64,000 bases of DNA from contig BTPP01000001.1 of NCBI GenBank assembly GCA_037102815.1, positions 1,637,001-1,701,000 of the forward strand. Reading direction: 5' to 3'. Below the pieces are notes generated by a model. It worked only from the letters and a program-made list of their open reading frames with translations, was not told the origin of the DNA and ran no database searches. This document shows positions 11,488 through 22,315 of this stretch, piece after piece. How positions within the stretch are numbered: the first letter of the stretch is position 1; each line of letters starts with the position of its first letter. The position numbers and the translations under genes were made by a program. The DNA is from Neurospora intermedia (Eukaryota > Ascomycota > Sordariomycetes > Sordariales > Sordariaceae).

Positions 11488-13239
11488 ATGGCAACAGCCA
11501 AAGAAGACAAATTTAGCTACAACTCGGTGCCTCTTCTAGACGCCAGCACTCACGTCCGTCTACTGGAGATCTGCCCGGTCTCTGATAATGAAGACGAGCT
11601 CTACTGCAAGTTATACGCCGCGCCCATTGCAGACTTGCCAAGCTACAGCGCTGTATCATATGCATGGGGCGATAACACCAAAACCCACAACATCCGGATC
11701 GTTGACTACGACCGGGCACCAACATCGACGGAGGAAGGCTTAGACAAAGAGAATGGTCGCACATATCTCCTACCCATCACATCTTCACTGGATACATGTC
11801 TGCGTCAATTCCGTACGTACAAGGAACTTCGCTTGACGCCTCTTTGGATCGACCAGGTCTGTATCAATCAAGACGATGACGAAGAAAAGTCGTGTCAGAT
11901 TCAACTCATGAAGCAGATCTACTCATCGACAAAGGAAGTGTACGTCTGGCTCGGCCGGGGTGCTGATGGCTCTGACGAGGTTTTCCAAGCCTTCCGCCAG
12001 GTTGCCGAGTGCATGTGGGACTCTGAACTTTTCGGCAAGGACCGGGCTACAAAATGGTTTCCTGCCCCTCGCGCCATTTTTTACAACAGGATAGACACCC
12101 CCGAGGTCCAAGAACTGCTTCGGAAGGTCGTACTGATAGTCGTCCCACTGTTGCGGGAGAAGAAGATCCTGGCTTGGTACAAGAGAACCTGGTTTTCACG
12201 GATATGGACCATCCAAGAGTTTTGTCTTAATCAGTACACCTTCTTTGTCTGCGGTGACAGGGCGGTCCTCGACGAGGTTGTGCTGCTGGTTTGGGAACTA
12301 TTTCTCATTCTTCCCGACTTTCATCGCAACACAAGATTCCGGAACGCCTTCAAAGACCATCCTGAGATCCTTTCGTTGGTGGATTCGCTACCGGCAAGCC
12401 TACTCCCACCCCCGATGCAGCATCTGTTTGAAACAAAAGGGTCATTGAAGCGTGGGAAACGCGCCTCTTTACGAGAACTACTCGTACAGGTGTCTACGCG
12501 GCTTGATCTCGGCGACCACCGCGTCGATATTCTCTCAACGAAATATCGGGATAGAGTTTATGGGCTGCTTGGGCTAGCGGCCGATGCCGAAGAGCTTGAT
12601 ATTCGGCCGGATTACAGCAAGTCCACCACCACCGCTGAGGTACTCACACAGGTAGCGCGGAGCATCATCAAGACGGAAGGCAGCGTCTCCGTTCTTCGCT
12701 TTTCACAATTTCCAAAACACAACGTCGAGGATCCTGACGAAGCCGGCCACTGCCCACCCGAGCAACTCCCATCATGGGTCCCAGACTGGGCGAACGGAAC
12801 ACAATACAGCTACCAGTTCCTCGACAACGTATTCTCAGCCTGTGGCAAATTTTCATCAACAGCCGACCTCATCCCCACCTCCTCCCCGTCCATTCTCGGC
12901 CTCCGGGGCCTGGTGGTCGACACAATCGAGGCCGTGGGCCTGCCATGGCGTGCAGATTGGGGTCTGAAGGCCTACCACCGCTACATCCTCCAGTATTTCG
13001 CCATTATCAAGGACATGAAGCGTCGCTCAGCAGAAAAGAACTCCTCCGGCTTTGACAACGACATATACCCCGACCCCTCAAGACGCAACCAAGCATTATG
13101 GCGCCTGGCAGTCGGCGACTGCTACGTAAACGGCCCGCAAAAACGAGGAAGGGCAACGGCCGATGACGTTGTCCCGGTCTTTAGGGAGTTGATTGACCAT
13201 TGCAACTTTTGCTGTTCCGTGGACGAGAAACTAGAACAA

Positions 13240-13280
<41 letters not shown>

Positions 13281-13680
13281 AAGCGAAACCGGTGGCAGCG
13301 GCAACAGCGGCAACAACAACGAACCACCACCCCCCGAACTCGACCAGGAAACCCTCGATTTCATGGCCGATCGCTGGGACGAGCTCCAGTCCAAAGGATC
13401 ATACCTGAACAACATGATGCACATGGACGGCAAACGTCCGTACCTCACTGCTCAGAAGGGATACCTGGGCATGGCGCCCAAGCACGCGCAGCCCGGTGAT
13501 GTGGTGGTGCTGCTGTGTGGGGATAGCATACCGTATGTGCTCAGGACGACAGGACATGATAACAGTACCTCTAGTAGTAATACGTACACTTTTGTTGGCG
13601 AGGCTTATTGTGATGGGATCATGGATGGGGAGTTGGAGGGCAGGTTGGAGAGGGAGAGGCAGGAGTTTTTCCTTGTATGA
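11488..13680 (+). CDS. HET-domain (heterokaryon incompatibility) protein with polyglutamine tract
   Basis: Single-exon gene of 730 aa. The HET domain is clear: YSAVSYAWGD at residues 53-62, LWIDQVCINQ at 119-128, then an EEKSCQIQLMKQIYSSTKEVYVWLG block. HET proteins mediate programmed cell death after fusion of genetically unlike hyphae, and the domain acts as a death effector; whether this copy is an active incompatibility gene is unknown. About 15 consecutive glutamines encoded by a CAG/CAA repeat (13236-13282) lie in the C-terminal part, followed by a Gly/Ser/Asn-rich linker. No NACHT, WD40 or ankyrin partner domain is present. The family is often polymorphic within species, and the repeat is a likely site of length variation. 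Confidence 0.9.
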
Positions 13681-13757
13681 GTAGTAGGTCCGTCTGGTAC
13701 ATAGCTGCAGATACACTCGGACTGGGCTTATAGGTGAATGAAATACCCTCAACAAGC
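13681..13757 (+). promoter_or_regulatory. 5S rRNA upstream promoter element (TATA at -29)
   Basis: The stretch directly before the first 5S gene carries TATAGG starting 29 bases upstream of the mature 5' end. The third 5S copy has TATAAG and the second has CATAAG at exactly the same distance. An upstream TATA-like box at this position is known to be needed for 5S transcription in Neurospora, in addition to internal elements. Confidence 0.7.
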
Positions 13758-13876
13758 ACATACGACCATACCCACTGGAAAACTCGGGATCCCGTCCGCT
13801 CTCCCATAGATAAGCCAGTGAGGGCCAGACTAGTAGTTGGGTCGGTGACGACCAGCGAATCCCTGGTGTTGTATGT
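13758..13876 (+). rRNA. 5S ribosomal RNA, copy 1
   Basis: A 119-base sequence starting ACATACGACCAT and ending TGTTGTATGT. The two ends pair to form the closing helix of 5S rRNA. Internal stretches (CCCGTCCGCTCTCC, the AAGCC loop and GTAGTTGGGTCGGTGACGAC) match the 5S consensus. It is followed by a T-rich stretch (CCTTTTTTG) that serves as a Pol III terminator. The gene stands alone between protein genes, as is typical of Neurospora and relatives, where 5S genes are dispersed. The sequence differs from the major alpha type of Neurospora as I remember it and looks like one of the minor isotypes (beta-like). Confidence 0.95.
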
Positions 13877-14281
13877 CCTTTTTTGTGTTTTGTTTTTTGG
13901 GCTTCATCTCTACCCTCCCAATCAATCTATTTGCTTTCAATGTCTTCCATCTGTTTTTTCCTTGCTTTTTTTCTTCTCTCCCCGAATTGCATACCACCTC
14001 AAGCGGTAGTCGAATTCCCATTTGTACAAGACAGATCGGTCATTGTTTAGTGGCTTTAATTCCTATATCCCTTCACCATTTTCATGAAGAAAGATGTCAG
14101 ATCAACCAGTAAAGGGTTTGAGAATATTGGACACTACTTGTTCACTTGAATCGAACCCCAAGACATACGTCTTCTCTTCATTTTGGGCAACAGCGTGAAG
14201 TGTAGCGACACACCAGATGGACTGCTCACCTATCGTACATTCACCCTTGTCACCTACATCCTTCATACCCCGAACATCTCC
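13877..14281. other. intergenic region after 5S gene
   Basis: Begins with a T-rich Pol III terminator region. The rest is 3' flank of the minus-strand mitochondrial protein gene. No gene was recognised. Confidence 0.5.
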
Positions 14282-15175
14282 TCAAGCCTTCTGCTTCTCT
14301 TTCGCCTCCTCCTCCTTGAATCTCGCAACCAACTTCTCCATCAAAAACGGACTTAGTCCCAAGCTGTAACCATCCCGACCGTCAGCAACACGTCAACCAA
14401 GCAATCCCACCTCACCTCACCAAGATAAAATACTCACATGCCCTGGTTGGTAACCACCCGATAAGTCCCACTCCCCTGGAACGTCCCCTCGATAATCTTG
14501 CCCTGCCCATCCACCTCCACACTCCCAAAGATATCCTCGGGCCACGCAATCCTTCCGAAATCCACTGGCGTCCTCTCATCACTCAAGTGCACCCATCCTC
14601 CCCTGCCCGCGCCTCCCGCGCCTCCCTCCGCTGACGCCCCGCCGGCACCCGTGTCGCTGCCCTTTTTGCCTACCTTTCTTGAGCCAGCACGGGGAAGGAA
14701 GGAGAAACCGGCTGGGGAAGCGAAGGCTTGGGCTTGTGATTGAAGACCGGGGTCGGAGTAGGCGTGTTCGGCGAGGACGGAGTTGAGGATGGAAAGAAAG
14801 TGGGGGTTGGTGGTGAAGGACTGGGGAGTTGGGGGTAGGGCGGTGGTGGTGCCGATGGAGAGGGTGGGTGTGGGAGGGGTGGTGGGGAGGAGAGAGAGGA
14901 TGTAGCTTTTTGGGTCGTTTGGGTGGGGAAAGACTTTCTGTGGTGGTGGGTGTTAGTATGGTGCTTGAGTTGTTGTGTGGTGAGGCTTGAATGGGGATGG
15001 AAAGGGGGTTGGTGATGTACTGTAGTGAAGATGAGTTGTGGTGTAAGTGAGGGGTGGGGTTGTTGGTGGAGGTGGATGGATGACTTGCAATGTTTGGGTT
15101 GGACGGTAAGGTCGTGAATGACCTGAATGCGCTTCGCAGCGTAGGAGCTACACGAAATCTTGTAGCAAGCATCAT
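14282..15175 (-). CDS. small conserved fungal protein, predicted mitochondrial
   Basis: Three-exon model (15175-15089, 14937-14438, 14363-14282), 222 aa. The N-terminus (MMLATRFRVAPTLRSAFRSF) is rich in Arg/Ser with no acidic residues, a typical mitochondrial import presequence. Intron 1 (151 nt) begins with GCAAGT and ends CACCACAG, so it is a GC-AG intron; intron 2 (74 nt) is an ordinary GTGAGT..ACAG intron. Splicing both keeps one frame. The C-terminal part (GWVHLSDER, RIAWPEDIFGSVEV, SGTYRVVTNQGILGLSPFL) looks strongly conserved in style, ending in a Lys/Glu-rich helix. I do not recognise the family. It is divergently transcribed from the DPB2 homologue across about 380 bp. Confidence 0.72.
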
Positions 15176-15553
15176 GACTGGACGTATTAAACCTGATATC
15201 GAGAATGCGAAGGTTGGTGATGGCGTCAAAAGTTAGTTGATGTCACTCTGGTGCTGTTAATGCGTCTACTTGTAGCGTAGGTACCTGCTGTAGGTACCTC
15301 TCTAGCGCTGCCGGCGGCAACCAGGGGTGGCCCTTGATGCCCCTGTTCCTGACATTGTGGAGCCCGTATTGGCTGAAATCTGGGGTGAGCCCCACCAAAA
15401 CGCGTCTGGTCCCCTGCTTCGTTTCTCAATTTACGCGTCTTCCAGACAGTGACAATGACGGATATCACCACCACGAACACATTGGAAGACGGCCAATTGT
15501 AACCGACTATAAAAAGTTACAAGTCTAATTGAGCTACCCAGACCACAGACACA
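15176..15553. promoter_or_regulatory. divergent promoter region with paired TAGGTACCT motifs
   Basis: The 378-bp gap between the divergent mitochondrial-protein and DPB2 genes contains two copies of GTAGGTACCT about 15 bp apart (near 15277-15300). Each contains the palindrome AGGTACCT. No known factor is assigned; the shared position suggests a bidirectional element. Confidence 0.4.
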
Positions 15554-18158
15554 ATGATCGTTCAAAGTCCCCGCCAAAAGCGGACGAAAAACGGCCAGAC
15601 AAACGCCCAAGACAGACCATCTCGACCGCAGCCACAGGCAGCCGCCGCCGGCTTCTTTGCGCCCAAGAACACAGCGGGCCCATCCAACCCGATACCCTCG
15701 TCCTCGCCCGCCTTCGCTACTCCAGTGTATCCACTGAAGCCGTTCCAACCTCCAGTCCTCACAAAAGCAGCAATCTTGCCCATTATCCTTCCTCCAGCGA
15801 CACTACGACCCCTCGCCTTCCGAACGTTTACCAAGAAACACAGCCTTACACTTACATCAACTGCCCTACAAGAGCTCGCAACCTTTATCGGTAGACACTG
15901 TGGCTCAGGATGGAGGGAAGAAGGCCTGGCCGAAAAGGTGCTAGAAGAGGTAGCAAGGAGTTGGAAGAACCGCAATGGCGGCGTCATCGTCGAAGGCAAC
16001 AGCCCCGAGCTGAAGGACATTCTCAAGACCCTCGAGGGTAACATGAGCGGAGGAAAGATTCTGACCGGGCCACGAAGCTTGAGCAGACAAAACAGTCTTT
16101 TGCTAGAGCCCGACCAAGACGAACAACATGCGCATAGTCGGCTGGGACTTCGGCCCGTGCCGTCATTAACCCGGGAGGATAGCAACGCCAGCTTTGGCAT
16201 GTCTGGGTTGGAGTTCACAGAAGAGCCGGAAGACGATTCAGTGAGAGATGTTAGGAGGTGGCTGAAGGTTATACATGCTTTCGATCAACCACGGTTGATG
16301 TACAATGTTGGAAAGAAGCATTTTGAGAGGTATGGTCCCTCATCACCCTCTTGACAGAGGTTACACAGCTAACCTTTGTAGGGACCCTTCCAAACCCTCC
16401 CTACTACCAGCCGCCTCTCACAAAACCGATGCCTTCCGCAACCGCTACAACGTTATCCACCAGCGCATCCTTCGCAACGAAGCCTTCCAATCCTCCTCCG
16501 TCCAAGGCTCCAGCTTGCGCCAACGAACCAACGCCAACGGCCTCTCCTCCCACAAGATTACCCCAATCGCCAACCTGCTCGGCCGCCACGGCAGCAATCA
16601 TATGCTGTTGGGCATGCTTGTTGTTCTTCCCACTGGCTCTCTTGCCATCAGTGACCTGACGGGCACCATTACTCTCGACCTCTCCCACGCTGTCGCCATC
16701 CCTGAAGATTCTGCCTGGTTCACACCGGGAATGATTGTTCTCATCGACGGCGTCTACGAAGAGGAGGAGGAAACCATGACCATGGGCAACGGTCTCAGTG
16801 GTAGCAGCGGTGTGGGTGGTACCATCGGCGGCCGGTTCCAAGGTTTCTTCATCGGTCAGCCACCATGTGAAAAGCGCCGCGTTACGCTCGGGGTTAGTGG
16901 GCCCGACGGCACCGGCGCTGATCATACTATTGGCGGCGGATTCGGCTGGATCGACTTCCTAGGTGTAGGCAGCGAGAGGGCAGTCGGGTCCAAAATGCGC
17001 AAGTTGGAGCACAGAATTCTGCGGCAACCAGCGCTGTTGGAGGATGGCAGGCCGTCGAGGGGTAGGGCGGTGATTATTGGCGAACTGAACCTAGATCAGC
17101 CGAGGAGTCTGCAGGCACTGAGGAAAATCTTGGGTCTCTATGCTAGCGATCCTGAAGGGTGCACACCCATGACGTTTGTGCTGGCAGGTAACTTCACGCA
17201 GCATGCTGTCATGGCGAGGGGCGGGAGTGGGGGCAGTATCGAGTACAAGGAGTTCTTCGATGCGTTAGCATCGACATTGGCGGATTTCCCTAGTCTGCTC
17301 ACGACGGCCACCTTTGTTTTTGTGCCGGGTGATAACGACGGGTGGGTGTCTGCCTTCTCAGGTGGTGCGGCAACTCCTTTGCCGAGGAAACCCGTCCCAG
17401 ATCTGTTTACCTCCCGCATCAGGAGGGTATTCGCAGCAGCGAATGCTGAAGCCGGGCTAGCCAACCCCGGCAAAGAAACAGAAAATGATGCAGGCAAGAG
17501 GAAAGGCGGCGAAGCTGTCTGGACAACCAACCCAAGTAGGATAACCCTTTTCGGGCCTAGTCACGAAATGGTTCTTTTCCGAGATGACATCTCCGCCCGG
17601 CTACGACGAGCTTCTGTCCGCCTTAAGAACACGAGCAAAGCCCCCGTCGAGCCAGAACCTCCAACGACCGGCAACGATGACTCGGCAATGGATAATCAAT
17701 GTCCACCCTCCTCCCTCCCCGACGCCCCCGATGCCGACGACGAAGACATGGCCGACACAACCATGACCGACGCCATGGATGTCGATTCTGCCCCTGCCCC
17801 TAACCAAAAGACTACCATGCTACCTCCATCTTCCATACCCTACGACGTCCTCGCCGCCCGCAAACTTGTGAAAACCATTCTCGACCAAGGCTATCTCGCT
17901 CCTTTCCGGCAAGCTATCCGCCCGGTACATTGGGACTATACTTCCGCCATGTACCTCTACCCGCTGCCGACGGCCATGGTACTGGTGGATACTACCGCTC
18001 CGCCGTTTTGCGTGACGTATGAGGGGTGCCACGTGATGAATCCGGGGAGCATATTAGTGCCGGGGAGGAAGGGGGCGGCACGGTGGGTTGAGTATGAGTT
18101 ACCGGGAGTAGGAGGGACGGGGACGGGTGGGGGGAGGGTTAGGGAGTGTACATTCTGA
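15554..18158 (+). CDS. DPB2: DNA polymerase epsilon subunit B (Dpb2)
   Basis: Two exons (15554-16329 and 16382-18158) separated by a 52-nt intron (GTATGG..TTTGTAG), 850 aa. The order of parts matches Dpb2/POLE2: an N-terminal helical region, an OB-fold region (PIANLLGRHGSNHMLLGMLV, GTITLDLSHAV), and a C-terminal calcineurin-like phosphoesterase fold that has lost its metal ligands (VIIGELNLDQPRSL, FVLAGNFT, FVFVPGDNDGW). It ends with the conserved block PFRQAIRPVHWDYTSAMYLY. Dpb2 is the essential structural second subunit of the leading-strand polymerase and links it to the GINS/CMG helicase in the nucleus. A Ser/Asp-rich insertion lies before the C-terminal block. The first exon is low in complexity and more divergent, as usual for this family. 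Confidence 0.92.
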
Positions 18159-18826
18159 GTTTGTGCACATTTCGAGTGAAATGTAGGATTGTCTGGAGAA
18201 AAATCTGCCTTGAGCTCATTACGAGGCTGTGCTGGAAGATCTTGCTCTTGGATCGGTCTTGGGGCTGAGACTATCGACTGTGTAAAGGTGATCGAGGGAA
18301 ATGGTAACTCGTATTGCTAGACGGACGCTACGGTGTCAGGGCACAATCGAGCTTCGAACACGGTGCGCATCTCTGGCGCCATCAATTTCTTTCCCTCGAT
18401 TTCACACCTCGCTCCCTGTTGCGCAGCACCTCCACGTCATGGCTGTACTCCCCTTTACAGTGCATGAAGAGAAAAACAGGCTTCAGCCTGCTTATCTATA
18501 ACGGAGACCATATCACCGGAGATTAGATCGGCTTAGCGCAACGCCCCAGCCTTCCTGTCAGCAACAAACCTTGTTGCATGCTTCAAGAGCATCAGGGACC
18601 ACGTTGAACGGTGATTGGTTTATTAATTCAAGATAAGATGGTACCTGCCTCCGCGACATGAATGTGTTGTTTCTGGTCTTCGTGGTGTGATTTACTCTTC
18701 CCTCTTTCTCTTCTCCCTCTGGCTTTTCCATGTTGATGACTCTACTGAACAGTCAAGCAAGGCATAGGACGACAGCTTCCAACACGACGCCTGCCGATAT
18801 CTTACAGCGTCTGCTACACGGAGGTC
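18159..18826. other. intergenic region
   Basis: 3' flank of DPB2 and promoter of the second HET-like gene. No gene, RNA or repeat was recognised. Confidence 0.5.
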
Positions 18827-21214
18827 ATGAACAGGGATTTGCACGATTCGGATGATGACTGTCAGCAGACGCTTGGCCAGATCGCTCGGCATCATGGCCG
18901 ATCAATCATTGAGATGCTTGTGCAGATACAGAACGCCAAAACGGAGGAATGGAAGCCAACGAAATTTCTCCAGCCGCTGGAGGTCCTCCAACTCATCGAA
19001 CGCCCTCCCAGCAACACAGACCTCAGAAGCAACTTTGCTGGAACGAAAGAACCGCTTCATAGCGATACAGTCACCGTTCCAAAGCTACTGGTGGATCTCA
19101 AAGCACAACGGGGATTTCCACGGATTTCAAGCGGGCAGGAATTTCCCGTCCAGCATGAGGGCAGGTTCATGAACCGCTGTCACCTTAACGTACTCGACGG
19201 CCAGACCAAGTACATTGCTGTATCCTATACGTGGGATCCACCCGATGGGCAAGATAACACCTGCGGTCGATATTGGATAGCAAAGAGGGCCGGGAATGGT
19301 TTCAAACAGTCGCCGATTCGCAATAGTCTCCTCGACCGTGTCACCCACTACATGCGAGCACTATGTGTCGAACATCTTTGGATCGATCAACATTGCATTG
19401 TCCAGACCACAACGTGCACAATGAGTCGTTGCGCTCATGACGACTGCAACGAAAAGCGAGAGGCAGTGCACGCTATGGACCTCGTCTTCACATCCAGCGA
19501 ATATCCCACAGCCTTCCTTTCACAGTCTATCGACACATGGTGGGACCTACGTTTGTTGCATGGTCTTTTTCGGCATTCGGGTTTCATCTATTACAGCTCA
19601 GATCGCTCCGGCCTTAGTCTACGAACCCGTGGGATTCGACATGCTAAGGATACGCTGAAACTCGTGCACCGTCTCATCTGTGACCCTTGGTGGGCGAGAG
19701 CATGGCCATTTCAGGAGAGACATGTGACGAACTCAAGGCTGCGGCTGCTATTGCGACATCCTCCTCACCTCGAGAAGCGAAAGCAGGCACTGTTTCCAGA
19801 GAATCAAGTTCCAGGAGAGATCAGCATTCGAGCCAGTGAATTCCTTACCCAGGCTAATTTGTTATGCCGTGCGCTGGTCAAGCATATTTCCAACGAACTA
19901 CTTCTTGAAGAGAAAAAAATGATACGCCAAGTCTTCCAAGCTGTCGTTCACGACGGGCCATGGCTCGGATCGCGTCCAATAATACCCCCTCTTGTTGACA
20001 CAGTTATTTCAAAAGACGTAGCAAAGCACTGGGACCGTGTTGCTATTATAGGAAACTGCTGTCGATATCCCAAAAGACTAGAGCTTCAGTACCTGCAGCA
20101 GATGGGTAGAAGCCTTGGTCTCTCCATCCTAGCCCTCGTTCTTTTGAACGGAGAGGTGCTCGACAATCGCGAAAAGCAAGACCAACGAAAGATAGCCGAC
20201 ATGACAGTCTCGCAATTTCTAGCCTCTCAGGTCTGCAGGAACGGATACTATGCCAGCCGATGTGGCTTTATCGACGTTAAGCTTACCATGACGGGGATTC
20301 GAACTAGAGGACACCTGTGGAAGTTAGGCGAGGTTATCGACGCCTCCGAAGGGTTGGTCGTCGACGACGACGCCGCTGTTATTTGCAAACCGAAGTCTTT
20401 CAAAGAATGGCCAATAGATAACAGTACAGATGCGAACGAGTATCGCTGCTGGTGGAGAGAAGCACGATGTCGAAAACTGATTGCAATACTCGAAGCTTCT
20501 GGCTACAGCCACCTAGCAGAGAACCTTCGACGGCTTTTCAAACACTCCATAACTGATTGCTTATTCCGCCCGAATCACAACCACCATACGAAAGACGGAC
20601 AAAAGAGTACGCCGCCGCTCGCGACCCTCGAAGTGATTGATGCAATTGGGCGTGGCAAGAAGGTCAGAGTTGGACGTCTCTGGCACCCTGGACTGCTCTC
20701 GGAGCCATCATCGTATAGTGCTCTGTTTGTCTGGGAAGGAGACGAGCTCGACGATCTGGAAGACCACCAGCAGAACAATACTCTCGTCCCGGCAATGGTG
20801 TTCACGGCCACTCGAGTGAACGATTTCAGCTCCCCTTTTGGTTCCATCGACGAGCATACAAGATTTTCATCTGAAGAGGGGAAGTTCCACCGACATCTAT
20901 CCTTGGAGGTGGAAATAGAAAACCCAGGTGCCAAGAATGTCGTCTTTAGCAAGAAAACCGGAAACCTACCATCGCTAAAGACCAAGCGATGGCTCAGCGG
21001 TCTGCATTTCCCCGAAATCTGCATGCGCCCATCGCGTCTAGTGGTATTTCCTTGGCTTCGTGAGTTGGCGGCCATTGGAGGAGGCCATCGTAGTGAAAAA
21101 GGTACCCCCCTTGCTTCCCCCCGTCCGAGCCGAACAAAGATATATGGCGAAATAGCTTCTCAGTTATACGGATGGGATAACCCTACTATGCATGAACGTA
21201 GAGGAAGCCGGTAG
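18827..21214 (+). CDS. divergent HET-domain protein
   Basis: Single open frame of 795 aa with an ATG at 18827. Around residues 120-250 it carries a HET-like domain: YIAVSYTWDPPDG corresponds to the YVALSYCWG motif, and EHLWIDQHCIVQ to the LWIDALCIxQ motif, followed by EAVHAMDLVFTSSEYPTAFL, which fits the next helix of the domain. Cysteines and histidines inserted after the second motif (TTCTMSRCAHDDCNEKREAV) are unusual and could bind metal. The following motif WWARAWPFQERHV fits the 'RaWTlQE' block of HET proteins. The C-terminal 400 residues match no domain I know. It lies 5 kb from the first HET gene on the same strand, but the two are too different to be a recent duplication. An upstream non-coding or coding exon cannot be excluded. 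Confidence 0.75.
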   Translation: MNRDLHDSDDDCQQTLGQIARHHGRSIIEMLVQIQNAKTEEWKPTKFLQPLEVLQLIERPPSNTDLRSNFAGTKEPLHSDTVTVPKLLVDLKAQRGFPRISSGQEFPVQHEGRFMNRCHLNVLDGQTKYIAVSYTWDPPDGQDNTCGRYWIAKRAGNGFKQSPIRNSLLDRVTHYMRALCVEHLWIDQHCIVQTTTCTMSRCAHDDCNEKREAVHAMDLVFTSSEYPTAFLSQSIDTWWDLRLLHGLFRHSGFIYYSSDRSGLSLRTRGIRHAKDTLKLVHRLICDPWWARAWPFQERHVTNSRLRLLLRHPPHLEKRKQALFPENQVPGEISIRASEFLTQANLLCRALVKHISNELLLEEKKMIRQVFQAVVHDGPWLGSRPIIPPLVDTVISKDVAKHWDRVAIIGNCCRYPKRLELQYLQQMGRSLGLSILALVLLNGEVLDNREKQDQRKIADMTVSQFLASQVCRNGYYASRCGFIDVKLTMTGIRTRGHLWKLGEVIDASEGLVVDDDAAVICKPKSFKEWPIDNSTDANEYRCWWREARCRKLIAILEASGYSHLAENLRRLFKHSITDCLFRPNHNHHTKDGQKSTPPLATLEVIDAIGRGKKVRVGRLWHPGLLSEPSSYSALFVWEGDELDDLEDHQQNNTLVPAMVFTATRVNDFSSPFGSIDEHTRFSSEEGKFHRHLSLEVEIENPGAKNVVFSKKTGNLPSLKTKRWLSGLHFPEICMRPSRLVVFPWLRELAAIGGGHRSEKGTPLASPRPSRTKIYGEIASQLYGWDNPTMHERRGSR

Positions 21215-21491
21215 CGTTCTCTCCGCAACCTGTATGAATCGGAAGTAAATCATTTTTAGCTCGTTATTTCTCTGATGTCAAAAATAGACTCAGTGTGATT
21301 TACTTTCGTCTTTTAGATTGTTGGATAATTGCTGTTCTATAGGTAGGTTGGTAGGTAGGTAGGGTACCCATGAAATGTGTTCCTTTGCCCCCTTTTTGAC
21401 CGGGCAGCCTCTTTAGGGGCTCAGTTTGGCTGCAGTGGTCGTGAAATGAACTCAGATCTCTTTACTGCCGTCACAGAGATCATACGGTTCA
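21215..21491. other. intergenic, short GTAG tandem repeat
   Basis: 3' flank of the second HET-like gene. It contains a run of (T)AGG units at about 21341-21365. No gene was recognised. The 314-bp inverted-repeat element starts immediately after. Confidence 0.45.
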
Positions 21492-21805
21492 TTCCCACAC
21501 TCAAACGCCTGTGCAGTCTTGGCGGACGTGTGCGTGTACACACACACACACAACTTTTTGACAAAACGGACTATTGAAACGAAAGATGAAAATAACGAAA
21601 TGTATTTATCCTATAGGAAAAACCTTTTTCTGAATAGTCTTAAGTACGCTAATTCTAAACCTTAAGTCGGTTTTCTTTTATCTCCTCGCTTAGTAGAGAT
21701 ATAAGCAAATGAAATCTCATCGATAGTCCATTTTACCAAAAAGTTGTGTGTGTGTGTGTACACGCACACGTCCGCCAAGACTGCACAGGCGTTTGAGTGT
21801 GGGAA
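21492..21805. mobile_element. foldback / MITE-like element with 69-bp perfect inverted repeats
   Basis: The arm at 21492-21560 (starting TTCCCACACTCAAACGCCTG and containing seven AC units) is repeated perfectly in reverse complement at 21737-21805. The match continues inward for another 15-16 bases with four mismatches, all of them transitions. The loop of about 145 bp has no coding capacity. The whole unit is 314 bp and could form a long hairpin. No clear target-site duplication is visible at its edges. It resembles a non-autonomous miniature inverted-repeat element, but no family is assigned. Confidence 0.75.
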
Positions 21806-22196
21806 CAGTACAATTTACTGAGGAGAAGTGCTACCTTACCCCTCTTTTCCTCTACAGGGTTGTAAAATACAACGTGAGATAGACGCAAGGTACAACAAAC
21901 ATTTACCAAGGACACTAGTAACTTCCGCCCGTCGTACGTGCCGACTGCACAGGTCCATATCATCGAGAATAAGATAATTCTGGGGGGCATTTTATCATGA
22001 CACTGTTCTTTCTTCAGAAACATGGTGATGAAATTTGCTGGAAGGTGCCTAGAAATGCAAACTGCCCACTTCGAAACACCTCAAGCTACTTTCATTCATC
22101 CATTTTGGGATGGATGAATAGAAACCAAACGCATAAAGTGACTAATAAGGTAGAGAAACAAAAAAGAGAAAGGAAAGAACCAGGACGAAAAAAAAA
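21806..22196. other. intergenic region before 5S copy 2
   Basis: No gene recognised. The last bases (A-rich, about 22188-22196) are the Pol III terminator of the minus-strand 5S gene. Confidence 0.5.
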
Positions 22197-22315
22197 ACAT
22201 ACAACACCAGGGATTCGCTGGTCGTCACCGACCCAACTACTAGTCTGGCCCTCACTGGCTTATCTATGGGAGAGCGGACGGGATCCCGAGTTTTCCAGTG
22301 GGTATGGTCGTATGT
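22197..22315 (-). rRNA. 5S ribosomal RNA, copy 2
   Basis: The reverse complement is identical over all 119 bases to the copy at 13758-13876. Downstream on the minus strand is an uninterrupted T run that serves as terminator. At -29 the sequence is CATAAG rather than TATA(A/G)G, so the external promoter box is weaker than in the other two copies. It stands in a gene-poor stretch about 390 bp from the foldback element. Confidence 0.95.

Noticed and set aside
14140-14240. GGTTCGATTC resembling a tRNA B box on the minus strand
   Set aside because: No matching A box, anticodon arm or acceptor stem could be built around it.
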